NCBI GenBank assembly: GCA_964454025.1
Contig: CAYVRP010000017.1
Span: 1 to 64,000, forward strand
Length of the DNA: 64,000 nt
DNA from: JAFGBI01 sp964454025
GTDB lineage: Bacteria; Myxococcota_A; Polyangia; Polyangiales; Polyangiaceae
Direction: 5' to 3'
A program made the translations under genes and the position numbers. Under the pieces are notes generated by a model, which was not told the origin of the DNA, did no database searches, and worked only from the letters and a program-made list of their open reading frames with translations. Each line of letters starts with the position of its first letter. Position 1 is the stretch's first letter. Positions 52,412-60,396 of the stretch are shown piece after piece.

Positions 52412-54100
52412 TCAGCGAGCCCCGGCCGGGGCTCCCCCTGGGGGCTGCTGCTTCGTCTTGACCTCCGCCAGGTAGCCGTCGAGGGCCGCGACCTTCCCGT
52501 GGAAGGGGAGCCGCGCGAGCCGCTCCACCAGCGCCACCTCGCCCAGCCGCGCGAGGAGCACGTCGATCTGGAGGACCGTCTCGTTGCGGGCGCCGCGCAG
52601 GCGGCGCTTCTCGTCGGCGGCCCGGTGAGGACGGTCGCGCGAGGCGGCCTCGAAGTCCTCGTTCAGCTCGGCGAGGCGGCGGGTCAGCTCGGCGAGGTGC
52701 GCATGCTCGCGCGACCGCGTCGCGTCGGGCGTCAGATCGGCGATCTCGTCCCGGTATCGCGCGAAGCGCTCGATGATCCGCGCGGACACCTCGCGCGAGA
52801 GCCCCGTCGCCTCCGCGATGTCGTAGGGCTTGGCGACGTAATACATCGACAGGCTGGTCAGCCCCGCCGCGTAGAGCTTGTCCAGCGCCACCTTGCGCAC
52901 CTCTGGCACCTGCTTGAGGAGGGACTGGACGATGATCGGCTCGCGGCGGTCGTGCTCCTCGTCCAGGCCGAACGCCGACGGCATCACGGCGATCAGGCCG
53001 GCGTAGCTGTCGGTGAGCCGGTCGCGCGCCTCGCCGCCGACCCGCGGCTCGTTCAGCGTCATCGCGACCTCGAGGGCGGCTACGTACGCGTCGAGGCGGG
53101 TCACGAGGTCGCCGATCCCCATGCCGGCGGCGGAGGTCCTGAGGGAGCGGACCGCGGGCAGCACGAGGTCCAGCCACTCCCGCGGCGGCTCGCCGAGCCG
53201 CAGCTCGATCATGAAGTCGCGGACCGGGCCCATGTGCGTGGCGGCGATCTCGGCGAAGAGCGACTTGACCTCCCGGTAGTCCTCGACCGAGCTCGACGCG
53301 GCGGGCGCGCCGGGCTGGCGGACGATGCGGTCGAAGCCGTCGTCGATGTCGTCGAGGAGGTCGCCGAACGGAAGGGGTGGGGTGGCCTCGCTCGCCGCAC
53401 CGGGGCCGGTGGCCGATCCCGCGGCAGGCGCGGCGTCGGGCGCGGGGGCTGACGAGCGCGCCGCGGCGGGTCGAGCCGAGCCTGCAGACTCCGGTGGCGC
53501 GGCGGCCGCGGGGCGCGGGACGATGGGGGTCTTCGGTCCGGCACCGGGGGCCGGGGACGCGAAGGGCGGCGTGTCCACGCCGGTGGCGGAGGCCCGGGTC
53601 TTCGGCGCCGTCGCCGACAGGGCGTCGGCCAGGCTTCTCGGCGCGCCCGGTGCGCCGGCGGCGCGGTCGGCCGCGTCGGTGAGCGCGTCGGCGAGCTGGG
53701 CCTGGTGCGGCGCCAGCGGAGGCACCAGCATTTCCGGAGCCGCGGGGCGGAGGGGGAGGGGCGCGGGGGCGCCGGCGCCTATCCCGGTCTGGGTCTGGGG
53801 GATCGTCGACGGCGGCGGCGTCGCGGCGATCGCGGGAGGCGCCGGAGCGGGCGGCGGGCTCGGTGCCGGGGCGAGCCCCAAAGTCTGCATCAGGCTCCGT
53901 CGCTGCGGCTTGCGGGCGGGCTCGGGGTGGGTGGTCGGGGCGCCCGCCGCTGGCGGTGCGGCGACCGTTCCGGCACCGGGCAGCCCATCGGGTGCCGGTG
54001 ACGAGCTCGGGACCACCGCCCGGGGGAGTCGCGTCCCGCACTGCACGCAGAACCGCGAGTCTTCGTCGTTGAGCGCGCCGCAGTGCGGACACTTCAGCAT
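52412..54100 (-). CDS. Zinc-ribbon protein with degenerate HPt-like and helix-hairpin-helix regions
   Basis: This 562-residue protein opens with a zinc ribbon (~1-25; CPHCG and CVQCG). A Pro/Ala-rich disordered linker (~27-300) follows. A helical domain (~315-395) patterned like a histidine phosphotransfer domain has Arg where the phospho-His should be (VRSLRTSAAGMG). Near ~450-495 the sequence KLYAAGLTSL and AEATGLSREVSARIIERF resembles a helix-hairpin-helix of the Rad51/HhH_5 type. A charged coiled-coil-like segment (~500-545) ends the protein. These similarities are by eye only. It lies 23 nt before the pentapeptide gene and is the first gene of the bactofilin module. Confidence 0.7.
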   Translation of the reverse strand: MLKCPHCGALNDEDSRFCVQCGTRLPRAVVPSSSPAPDGLPGAGTVAAPPAAGAPTTHPEPARKPQRRSLMQTLGLAPAPSPPPAPAPPAIAATPPPSTIPQTQTGIGAGAPAPLPLRPAAPEMLVPPLAPHQAQLADALTDAADRAAGAPGAPRSLADALSATAPKTRASATGVDTPPFASPAPGAGPKTPIVPRPAAAAPPESAGSARPAAARSSAPAPDAAPAAGSATGPGAASEATPPLPFGDLLDDIDDGFDRIVRQPGAPAASSSVEDYREVKSLFAEIAATHMGPVRDFMIELRLGEPPREWLDLVLPAVRSLRTSAAGMGIGDLVTRLDAYVAALEVAMTLNEPRVGGEARDRLTDSYAGLIAVMPSAFGLDEEHDRREPIIVQSLLKQVPEVRKVALDKLYAAGLTSLSMYYVAKPYDIAEATGLSREVSARIIERFARYRDEIADLTPDATRSREHAHLAELTRRLAELNEDFEAASRDRPHRAADEKRRLRGARNETVLQIDVLLARLGEVALVERLARLPFHGKVAALDGYLAEVKTKQQPPGGAPAGAR

Positions 54101-54735
54101 GGTTCGTGGGAACCCTCCCGGCGTCGAGCGTGCACCGGGCGCGATGCGTGGAGTGCTGGCCAGCCCAATCCGACCGGCGTGGCGAGCAGGTTATCACAGG
54201 GCCAGCGGAATGGAGCGCCCTTGTTGGGGAGGCGGGAGGCTCGGCGCGAGGGCGGTCGGTCCTGGCCCCCCCCGTAGCTCGGACAGGACGAGCGCTTCGG
54301 GCGGGACCCCAGCCCCGAGCGAGCCGCTGCTCGGAGCGGCCGCACCCCCGCGACGTCCGGCCCCCACGTCGGCGGGTTCGGGATCCAATGATAAGCAATG
54401 GGTGCGAAAAGAGAAGAAGTGATGGCGGCGCCTTGGCATGAACGCGAGCGTCGTCAAGGACGAGGTTCTCCGCGCTCGGGTCGGTGGGGAGCCTCGTGTG
54501 GCCGCGGCGGATCCACCGCCGACCTCGCCATGTACACTCGCGGAACTGTTCGGTTTCGCCGCGCCCCCTGCGCGTCGTTTCGCCCTGGCCGGACCGCGCG
54601 GAGCGAATCGCGCGCGAGCGCCCGGGAGCCGTTCTGCGCCCGCGCGGAGGGGCGACAAAGCCTTTGAGGAGCCCGGCGCCTTGGGTTAAAAGGGGCGCCA
54701 ACAGCCGCGGACCAGGTCCGGAAAGCGGGAAAGAA
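54101..54735. other. Intergenic region upstream of the cellulose locus
   Basis: This 635-bp divergent region has no convincing gene; frames across it are Arg/Pro-rich. It must contain the promoter of the outer-membrane barrel gene and of the bactofilin module. A GGCGCC pair (54675-54699) lies close to the barrel gene start. Confidence 0.5.
54675..54699. promoter_or_regulatory. Paired GGCGCC elements before the cellulose locus
   Basis: Two GGCGCC palindromes flank the AT-richer TTGGGTTAAAAGG. Their centres are 19 bp apart (about two helical turns), and the element ends 36 nt before the start codon. It is a weak operator candidate. Confidence 0.3.
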
Positions 54736-57042
54736 ATGCTTCGTCACGCCGGAAAGCTCAAGACAACCGTACTCATCTCCAGCTTCTTCCTCGCGGCGAC
54801 CGCGCTCGCGCAGGAGCCCGAGGGCGGCGTGGCGCCGGCCCCGGTGGAGCTAGAGGAGGAGCCGGAAGCGGCGCCCGCGCCCGCGCCGGCGCCCGCGCCG
54901 GCGCCCGCGCCCGCGCCGGCGGCGACCGCGGCGGTCAGCACGACGCTCGGAGGCGCCACGGACGCGCCCGCGAGCACCACCACGGCGGCTCCTGCCGCGG
55001 CGTCCGTCATGCTCGGGGCCGAGACGGGCCCCGCCACTACCAGCGGCATCGACGTGGGGGAGGGCGGCTGGACCTTCGGGTTCCACGGCTACTTCCGCGC
55101 GCCGTTCCGCACCGGCATCGCCAGTCGCGCGGACTCGCAGCGGACGGGGCTGGGGACGATCGACACCGCCGCGACCGGCACCGACGTCCGAAACCCGGTC
55201 GTCGGCGGGCCGGTGATCCCGCCGCCCGGCAGCCGGCAGAGCGTGGTGAACCCCGACGGCTCGTACAACAGCTACGTCGCGCGCGACTACGACCCGGCGG
55301 AGGCCTACAAGAAGACCACCTTCCACGTCCCCCAGATCCCCGACGACCAGTACCTGAGCTGGCAGCACACCAACCACAACCCGACCGACTGGGCGGAGCT
55401 GTTCTTCAGCGTCGGCAACAGCATCGCCGAGGGGACGATGTCGGTGGCCGGCTACAACTTCACGAACAACTCCTTCGCCGACCCCGAGACGCAGTTCGGC
55501 GTCTCCATGGCCTACGTGACCATCAAGCCCGAGCTGCCCTGGGACGGCGTTCGCATCAACGCCAAGGTCGGCTCGCACTGGGGCCGCTACGGCATGGCCG
55601 GTCGCTACGACGCGGGCGAGTACGACATGTACCTGTTCGGCCGCACCAAGGTGATGGGCGCCCTGGTGCGCGAGCAGATCCAGGTCGGCAAGGCCCGGCT
55701 CGCCTTCGAGGAGGGCTTCGGCGGGCACCGGCCGCATCCGAGCAAGTACAACACGGCCAAGTTCACCTTGCTCGCCCACGGCCACGCCTTCCTCGAGTAC
55801 AAGGGCGCCATGTTCGGGCTGCACTACCTCCACTCCTGGGCGCAGGAGGAGGATAGGGATGGCCAGGGCTGCCCCGGCCCCGGCGGCGTCGATGACAGCA
55901 CCGGGTACACCTCTACCAACAGCGTCTGCACCCAGCTCTGGGGCGCGCCCTACGGCGGCGGCGCCGGCCCGGGCGTCTACCCCGTGGGCTCGGTGGCCAC
56001 CTTCGGGGAGTTCGCCGACGGCGGCGACGGCAACGTCTGGCTGCCCGACGGGAGCCTGGACGTGATGGGACCCGAGATCAAGTGGGAAACCGGCACCTTC
56101 GGGCTCATCTACCTCGGCTACTCGCTGGTGAAGGCGAAGAACGCGCTCACGGTGTCGCCGGCGCTGGAGGTGATCCACGCCAACGGCGGCGGCGAGTTCG
56201 GGCTCGGGGTGACCAACAACTACCTCGACAACCCGCGCTGCAAGGCGGCCAAGGGGGAGTGCTCCTCGGGCGGCAACGGCACCGTCCACAACATCCTGTT
56301 CCAGTACGAATTCAGCCTGATGAACCTCATCAAGGGGCTCGAGAGCGGCGAGCGCTTCTGGGGCGAGGGGCGCGACTTCGTCTGGAAGCTGTACGGGATG
56401 TACTCCAAGGTGCAGAGCGACTACGACGTGTACCTGGATGGCAGCCTGGGCACCAAGGAGCCTTACGGCGGCATCGGCCACCCCAACGCCTGGCCGGCCG
56501 GGTCCACGGCGGTGCGCTCGCAGTTCTGGTCGACGCTCGGGGATAACTACTCCGACCACAGCAAGCTCAAGTTCGGGACGGACCTCTACGGCAGCCTGTT
56601 CTCGACCATGGCGGTGGGCCTGCGTTTCGACCGCCTGATGCCGAACAACAACCTGCCGAACCAGGCCTTCAACATCATCTCGCCGCGGATCGAGTTCCGC
56701 TCCCGCTGGGTCACTCGCGAGAAGATCACCATCGGCTATTCGCGGTACATGTACGCGCAGCGGGAGTGCCCCACGCTGCGCGATTACAACGCCTACGAGG
56801 CGCTCTCGGACACCAACGGCGGCGACTTCGACTTCACCGGGTCCCCGCAGAACTTCGGCGGCCTGCCGCGCACCCAGGACTGCGCGCAGATGCCGTCGGG
56901 GCCGCGCCTGCCGGAGGGCTGGGGCGCCACGGCGCTCGAGGCCACCACCAACTGGCGCGGGGCACCCATCACGGGAGGGAACCCGAACAACACCCTCCCG
57001 GACGAGAACGTGTTCAAGATCGAGGCTTCGATGTGGTGGTGA
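54736..57042 (+). CDS. Large outer-membrane beta-barrel protein of the cellulose locus
   Basis: This 768-residue protein has a signal peptide (~1-25, ending ALAQ) and a Pro/Ala repeat spacer (~35-60) like periplasmic wall-spanning linkers. A long beta-strand-rich region (~110-768) follows, full of alternating aromatic/polar residues and ending EASMWW, with a terminal aromatic as required for barrel insertion. There is no TonB box or SusC plug domain, so it looks like a passive or substrate-specific porin. Placed immediately before cellulase genes, it is a candidate cellodextrin channel (inference). The ATG at 54736 follows GGGAAAG. A stem-loop follows the stop. Confidence 0.75.
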   Translation: MLRHAGKLKTTVLISSFFLAATALAQEPEGGVAPAPVELEEEPEAAPAPAPAPAPAPAPAPAATAAVSTTLGGATDAPASTTTAAPAAASVMLGAETGPATTSGIDVGEGGWTFGFHGYFRAPFRTGIASRADSQRTGLGTIDTAATGTDVRNPVVGGPVIPPPGSRQSVVNPDGSYNSYVARDYDPAEAYKKTTFHVPQIPDDQYLSWQHTNHNPTDWAELFFSVGNSIAEGTMSVAGYNFTNNSFADPETQFGVSMAYVTIKPELPWDGVRINAKVGSHWGRYGMAGRYDAGEYDMYLFGRTKVMGALVREQIQVGKARLAFEEGFGGHRPHPSKYNTAKFTLLAHGHAFLEYKGAMFGLHYLHSWAQEEDRDGQGCPGPGGVDDSTGYTSTNSVCTQLWGAPYGGGAGPGVYPVGSVATFGEFADGGDGNVWLPDGSLDVMGPEIKWETGTFGLIYLGYSLVKAKNALTVSPALEVIHANGGGEFGLGVTNNYLDNPRCKAAKGECSSGGNGTVHNILFQYEFSLMNLIKGLESGERFWGEGRDFVWKLYGMYSKVQSDYDVYLDGSLGTKEPYGGIGHPNAWPAGSTAVRSQFWSTLGDNYSDHSKLKFGTDLYGSLFSTMAVGLRFDRLMPNNNLPNQAFNIISPRIEFRSRWVTREKITIGYSRYMYAQRECPTLRDYNAYEALSDTNGGDFDFTGSPQNFGGLPRTQDCAQMPSGPRLPEGWGATALEATTNWRGAPITGGNPNNTLPDENVFKIEASMWW

Positions 57043-57071
57043 GGCTGGTCGGCGGCGCGCGCCCGCGGGCG

Positions 57072-57096
57072 GCGGCGAGCTAGTTCTGCTCGCCGC
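57072..57096 (+). terminator. Stem-loop after the barrel gene
   Basis: GCGGCGAGC, a 7-nt loop, GCTCGCCGC: a perfect 9-bp stem 30 nt past the stop. There is no T-run. It could be a partial terminator or an mRNA-stabilising element within the operon. Confidence 0.5.
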
Positions 57097-57183
57097 GCGG
57101 CCGGGCGGGCGCGGCGGCGCCGGGCGGCCCCGCACGGGGTGAATCGAGAGGCGAGCCGCGGCGCGGCGTGACGAGTCGGGGGC

Positions 57184-57237
57184 CGTGGCCCGGAAGAACG
57201 GCCACGAGAGGCGATCCCCGGTGCGAGGTCGCACCGG
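57184..57237 (+). promoter_or_regulatory. Two hairpins in the leader of the carbohydrate-binding lipoprotein gene
   Basis: CGTGGCC/GGCCACG (57184-57206, 9-nt loop) and CCGGTGCG/CGCACCGG (57218-57237, 4-nt loop) stand in series, 38 nt before the ATG at 57275. They may be an mRNA regulatory structure or a protein-binding dyad. Confidence 0.4.
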
Positions 57238-57274
57238 CAGCAGAGTTCAGGCGCGGGCGAGGAGGAGACGAGAG

Positions 57275-58096
57275 ATGAAGCTGAGCATGAGCGTGGTGTT
57301 GGGCGGTGTCGCGGCGGCGGCGCTCACCTTGGGTTGCAGCGGCAGCGGGGCCGCCAAAGGGGACGCGCCGCCGATGAAGACCGGCGCCGCGGCCACGGCC
57401 GCGTGCGGGCCGGACGCGATGATCGACGACTGCGAGGATCAGAACAACCAGGTGATCGTACAGAAAGGCCGCTCCGGTTACTGGTACACCTACGTGGACG
57501 ACAACAAGTCGACCATCCAGCCGACCGCGGGCAAGCAGGGCGGCACCTTCTCCATGTCGCCCGGAGGTGCCAACGGCTCGCAGTACGCCGCGCGCATGTG
57601 GGGCACCCTCGGGCCGAGCGGCACCGTTTACTGCGGCATGGGCATGAACTTCCTCGATCCCAAGGAGCCGTACGACGCCTCGATGTACGGTGGCGTCAAG
57701 TTCTTCGCCCGCAAGGGGCCGGGCTCGACCGAGAAGGTGCGGCTGAAGATCCCGGACGTGAGCACCGATCCGGACGCGGGCAAGTGCAAGGAGTGCTACA
57801 ACGACTTCGGTGTGACCTTCTCGGTCACGGACGCCTGGACCGAGTACGTCCTGCCGTTCGAGCTCTCCAAGCAGGAGCCCTACTGGGGCGACGAGTTCCC
57901 GCGGATCACGCCGAGCAAGATCTACGCCCTGCAGTGGCAGGTGAACACCAACGGCGCCAACTACGACATCTACGTCGATGACATCGCCTTCGTGGGTTGC
58001 GACGAGGCGACAGGGACGGCGGCCGCGCCGCCGCCGGCCGCGCCGCCGCCGGCCGAGCCTGCGCCGGCGGCGCCGGCGGCGGTGCCGGTGGAGTGA
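57275..58096 (+). CDS. Carbohydrate-binding lipoprotein (CBM11/CBM30-like)
   Basis: This 273-residue protein has a signal peptide ending LTLGC and a short linker. A beta-sandwich domain (~45-245) has the pattern of family 11/30-type modules: MIDDCEDQNNQ at the start, GYWYTYVDD, YGGVKFFARKG in mid-domain, YVLPFELSKQ, and IYVDDIAFVG at the end. The tail is Pro/Ala-rich. No catalytic domain is present, so it should bind glucan at the cell surface or in the periplasm and hold substrate for the neighbouring enzymes. A strong GGAGGAG site fixes the ATG at 57275. Confidence 0.77.
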   Translation: MKLSMSVVLGGVAAAALTLGCSGSGAAKGDAPPMKTGAAATAACGPDAMIDDCEDQNNQVIVQKGRSGYWYTYVDDNKSTIQPTAGKQGGTFSMSPGGANGSQYAARMWGTLGPSGTVYCGMGMNFLDPKEPYDASMYGGVKFFARKGPGSTEKVRLKIPDVSTDPDAGKCKECYNDFGVTFSVTDAWTEYVLPFELSKQEPYWGDEFPRITPSKIYALQWQVNTNGANYDIYVDDIAFVGCDEATGTAAAPPPAAPPPAEPAPAAPAAVPVE

Positions 58097-58223
58097 CGGG
58101 CGTCGCGCCGGGCGCGGGGTTTCGCCTCCGCCGCCCGGTGATCGGCGGTCCCGGAAGCGCCGGGGGTGGGGTATCCTGCTCACTCCCGGTGCCGTGCATT
58201 TGGGGGAGCGGAGGTGGATGGAC

Positions 58224-60371
58224 ATGAACAGGGCGCTGCGGGCCGCGGTCGTGGCCCTGATCGCGGGTGGGGCGGGTTCTCTGGTGTTCCAGGCGGGCGG
58301 CTGCATGCCCGCGCAGCAGTCGGGCGCGCAGGCGCCGCCCCCGGCGGCGGGCGCTGCGGGCGGGAGCCAGGTCGCCTTCGCCCCGCCGCCGCCGCCGCCG
58401 CCACCCCCGAACCCCCGCCCGGCGAACATGAAGACGGGGAACGCCTACTCGGAGCGCTTTCTCGAGCTCTGGACGGACATCCACGACCTGAAGAACGGGT
58501 ACTTCAGCCCCGAGGGCGTTCCGTACCACTCCGTCGAAACCCTGCTGGTGGAGGCGCCCGATTACGGCCACGAGACGACCTCCGAGGCGTTCAGCTACTA
58601 CGTCTGGCTCGAGGCCATGTACGGCAAGGTGACGGGAGACTACTCGCACCTCGATCGGGCCTGGAAGACGCTCGAGTACTACATCATCCCGAAGACGGTC
58701 GACCAGCCGACGAACCGGTACTACCCCCCGAACAAGCCGGCCACCTTCGCCGAGGAGCGCGATACGCCCAACGAGTATCCGCCGAACCTCGATGGCTCCG
58801 TCATCCCCGGGAAGGATCCGATCGCGGACGAGTTGAAGCGCACCTACGGGACGCCGGACCTCTACGCGATGCACTGGCTGCTCGACGTCGACAACTTCTA
58901 CGGCTACGGCAACCACGGCGACGGGACCAGCCGCGTCTCGTACATCAACACCTTCCAGCGCGGCGCGCAGGAGTCTTGCTGGGAAACCATCCCGCACCCG
59001 AGCTGGGAGGAATTCAAATGGGGCAAGCCGGGGAGCGGGTTTCTGGGCCTGTTCGTCAACCAGCAGAACCCCGCCAAGCAATGGCGATACACCGCGGCGC
59101 CGGACGCCGACGCGCGCGCGATCCAGGCCCTCTACTGGGCCAAGCGCTGGGCGGACGAGGCCGGTGGCAACCCCCTGGTCGATGCCCTGATGCAGAAGGG
59201 CGCGATGATGGGGGACATGATCCGGTACGCCTTCTTCGACAAGTACTTCAAGTCCGTGCCTTGCACGAACCGGTCCTGCGCGCCCGGCCAGGGGTACGAG
59301 TCCGCGATGTTCCTCATCAATTGGTACTTCGCCTGGGGCGGCTCGATGCCGCAGGGCGGTTACGGCTGGGCCTGGCGCATCGGCTCGAGCCACAACCACC
59401 AAGCCTACCAGAACCCGATGGCGGCCTACGCGCTCTCGGGGGCCTTCCAGCCGCTCACCCCGCGCTCGCCGAACGGCGCCCGCGACTGGGGGGTGAGCCT
59501 CCAGCGCCAGATCGAGCTCTTTCGCTGGCTCCAGTCCAAGCAGGGGGGGATCGCCGCCGGCTGCACCAATAGCTGGAAGGGGCGCTACGAGGCGCCGCCG
59601 AAGAACACCGCGACCTTCTACGGGATGGCCTACGACGAGTCACCCGTGTACCTCGACCCGCCGAGCAACGAGTGGTTCGGCTTCCAGGTGTGGCCGCTCG
59701 AGCGAGTGGCCGAGTACTACTACGTGACCGGCGATCCGAAGGCGGAGGTCGTCATCTCGCGGTGGGTCAAGTGGGCGATGGAGAACACCATCATCAAGAA
59801 GGACACCTACGAGGTCCCGACCACCATGAAGTGGAGCGGTCAGCCGGCGATGCACTGGAACCAGCTCTCCGGCCAGGACCCCAAGATGTGGGACGCCAAG
59901 GACGCGGGCTTCAACTCGACGCTGCAGGTGAAGGTGACGAGCCACAGCTCCGACGTGGGGCTCGCCGCGGGCCTGGCGCACACGCTGCTGTTCTACGCCG
60001 CCCGCGCCCAGGATCAGGCGGCGCGCAAGATGGCCAAGGACCTCCTGGACCGCATGTGGCGGCGGTATCGCGACGAGAAGGGCGTTGCCTGCCCGAGCAA
60101 GCGGACCGACTACAAGCGCTTCGGCGAAAAGGTGTACGTGCCGCCCGGATGGAGCGGCAAGATGGCCAACGGCGATCCCATCGACCAGGGCTCGACCTTC
60201 CTCAGCATCCGGTCGAAATACCAGCAGGACCCGGCCTACGCGAAGGTCGCCGCCTACGTGAACGGGACCGGCCCGGCGCCGGAGTTCACCTATCACCGAT
60301 TCTGGGATCAGGCGCACATCGCGCTCGCCTACGCCACTTACGCGTGGCTCTTCCCCGACGACAAGGGGTGA
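58224..60371 (+). CDS. GH48 reducing-end exocellulase, exported
   Basis: This 715-residue protein has a signal peptide with Gly-Gly-Cys (QAGGC; the Gln makes the lipobox imperfect) and a Pro-rich spacer (~30-65). A complete glycoside hydrolase family 48 domain (~70-715) follows, with the catalytic Glu in YGHETTSEA (~116) and blocks such as MHWLLDVDNFYGYGN and AWRIGSSHNHQAYQNP. GH48 enzymes are processive cellobiohydrolases acting from the reducing end, the key exocellulase of many cellulolytic bacteria. No dockerin or CBM is attached. ATGs at 58218 and 58224 are both in frame; GGAGG spacing favours 58224. It is part of the cellulose operon. Confidence 0.93.
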   Translation: MNRALRAAVVALIAGGAGSLVFQAGGCMPAQQSGAQAPPPAAGAAGGSQVAFAPPPPPPPPPNPRPANMKTGNAYSERFLELWTDIHDLKNGYFSPEGVPYHSVETLLVEAPDYGHETTSEAFSYYVWLEAMYGKVTGDYSHLDRAWKTLEYYIIPKTVDQPTNRYYPPNKPATFAEERDTPNEYPPNLDGSVIPGKDPIADELKRTYGTPDLYAMHWLLDVDNFYGYGNHGDGTSRVSYINTFQRGAQESCWETIPHPSWEEFKWGKPGSGFLGLFVNQQNPAKQWRYTAAPDADARAIQALYWAKRWADEAGGNPLVDALMQKGAMMGDMIRYAFFDKYFKSVPCTNRSCAPGQGYESAMFLINWYFAWGGSMPQGGYGWAWRIGSSHNHQAYQNPMAAYALSGAFQPLTPRSPNGARDWGVSLQRQIELFRWLQSKQGGIAAGCTNSWKGRYEAPPKNTATFYGMAYDESPVYLDPPSNEWFGFQVWPLERVAEYYYVTGDPKAEVVISRWVKWAMENTIIKKDTYEVPTTMKWSGQPAMHWNQLSGQDPKMWDAKDAGFNSTLQVKVTSHSSDVGLAAGLAHTLLFYAARAQDQAARKMAKDLLDRMWRRYRDEKGVACPSKRTDYKRFGEKVYVPPGWSGKMANGDPIDQGSTFLSIRSKYQQDPAYAKVAAYVNGTGPAPEFTYHRFWDQAHIALAYATYAWLFPDDKG

Positions 60372-60396
60372 AGGCCCACAGCCCGAGGAGACGAGG

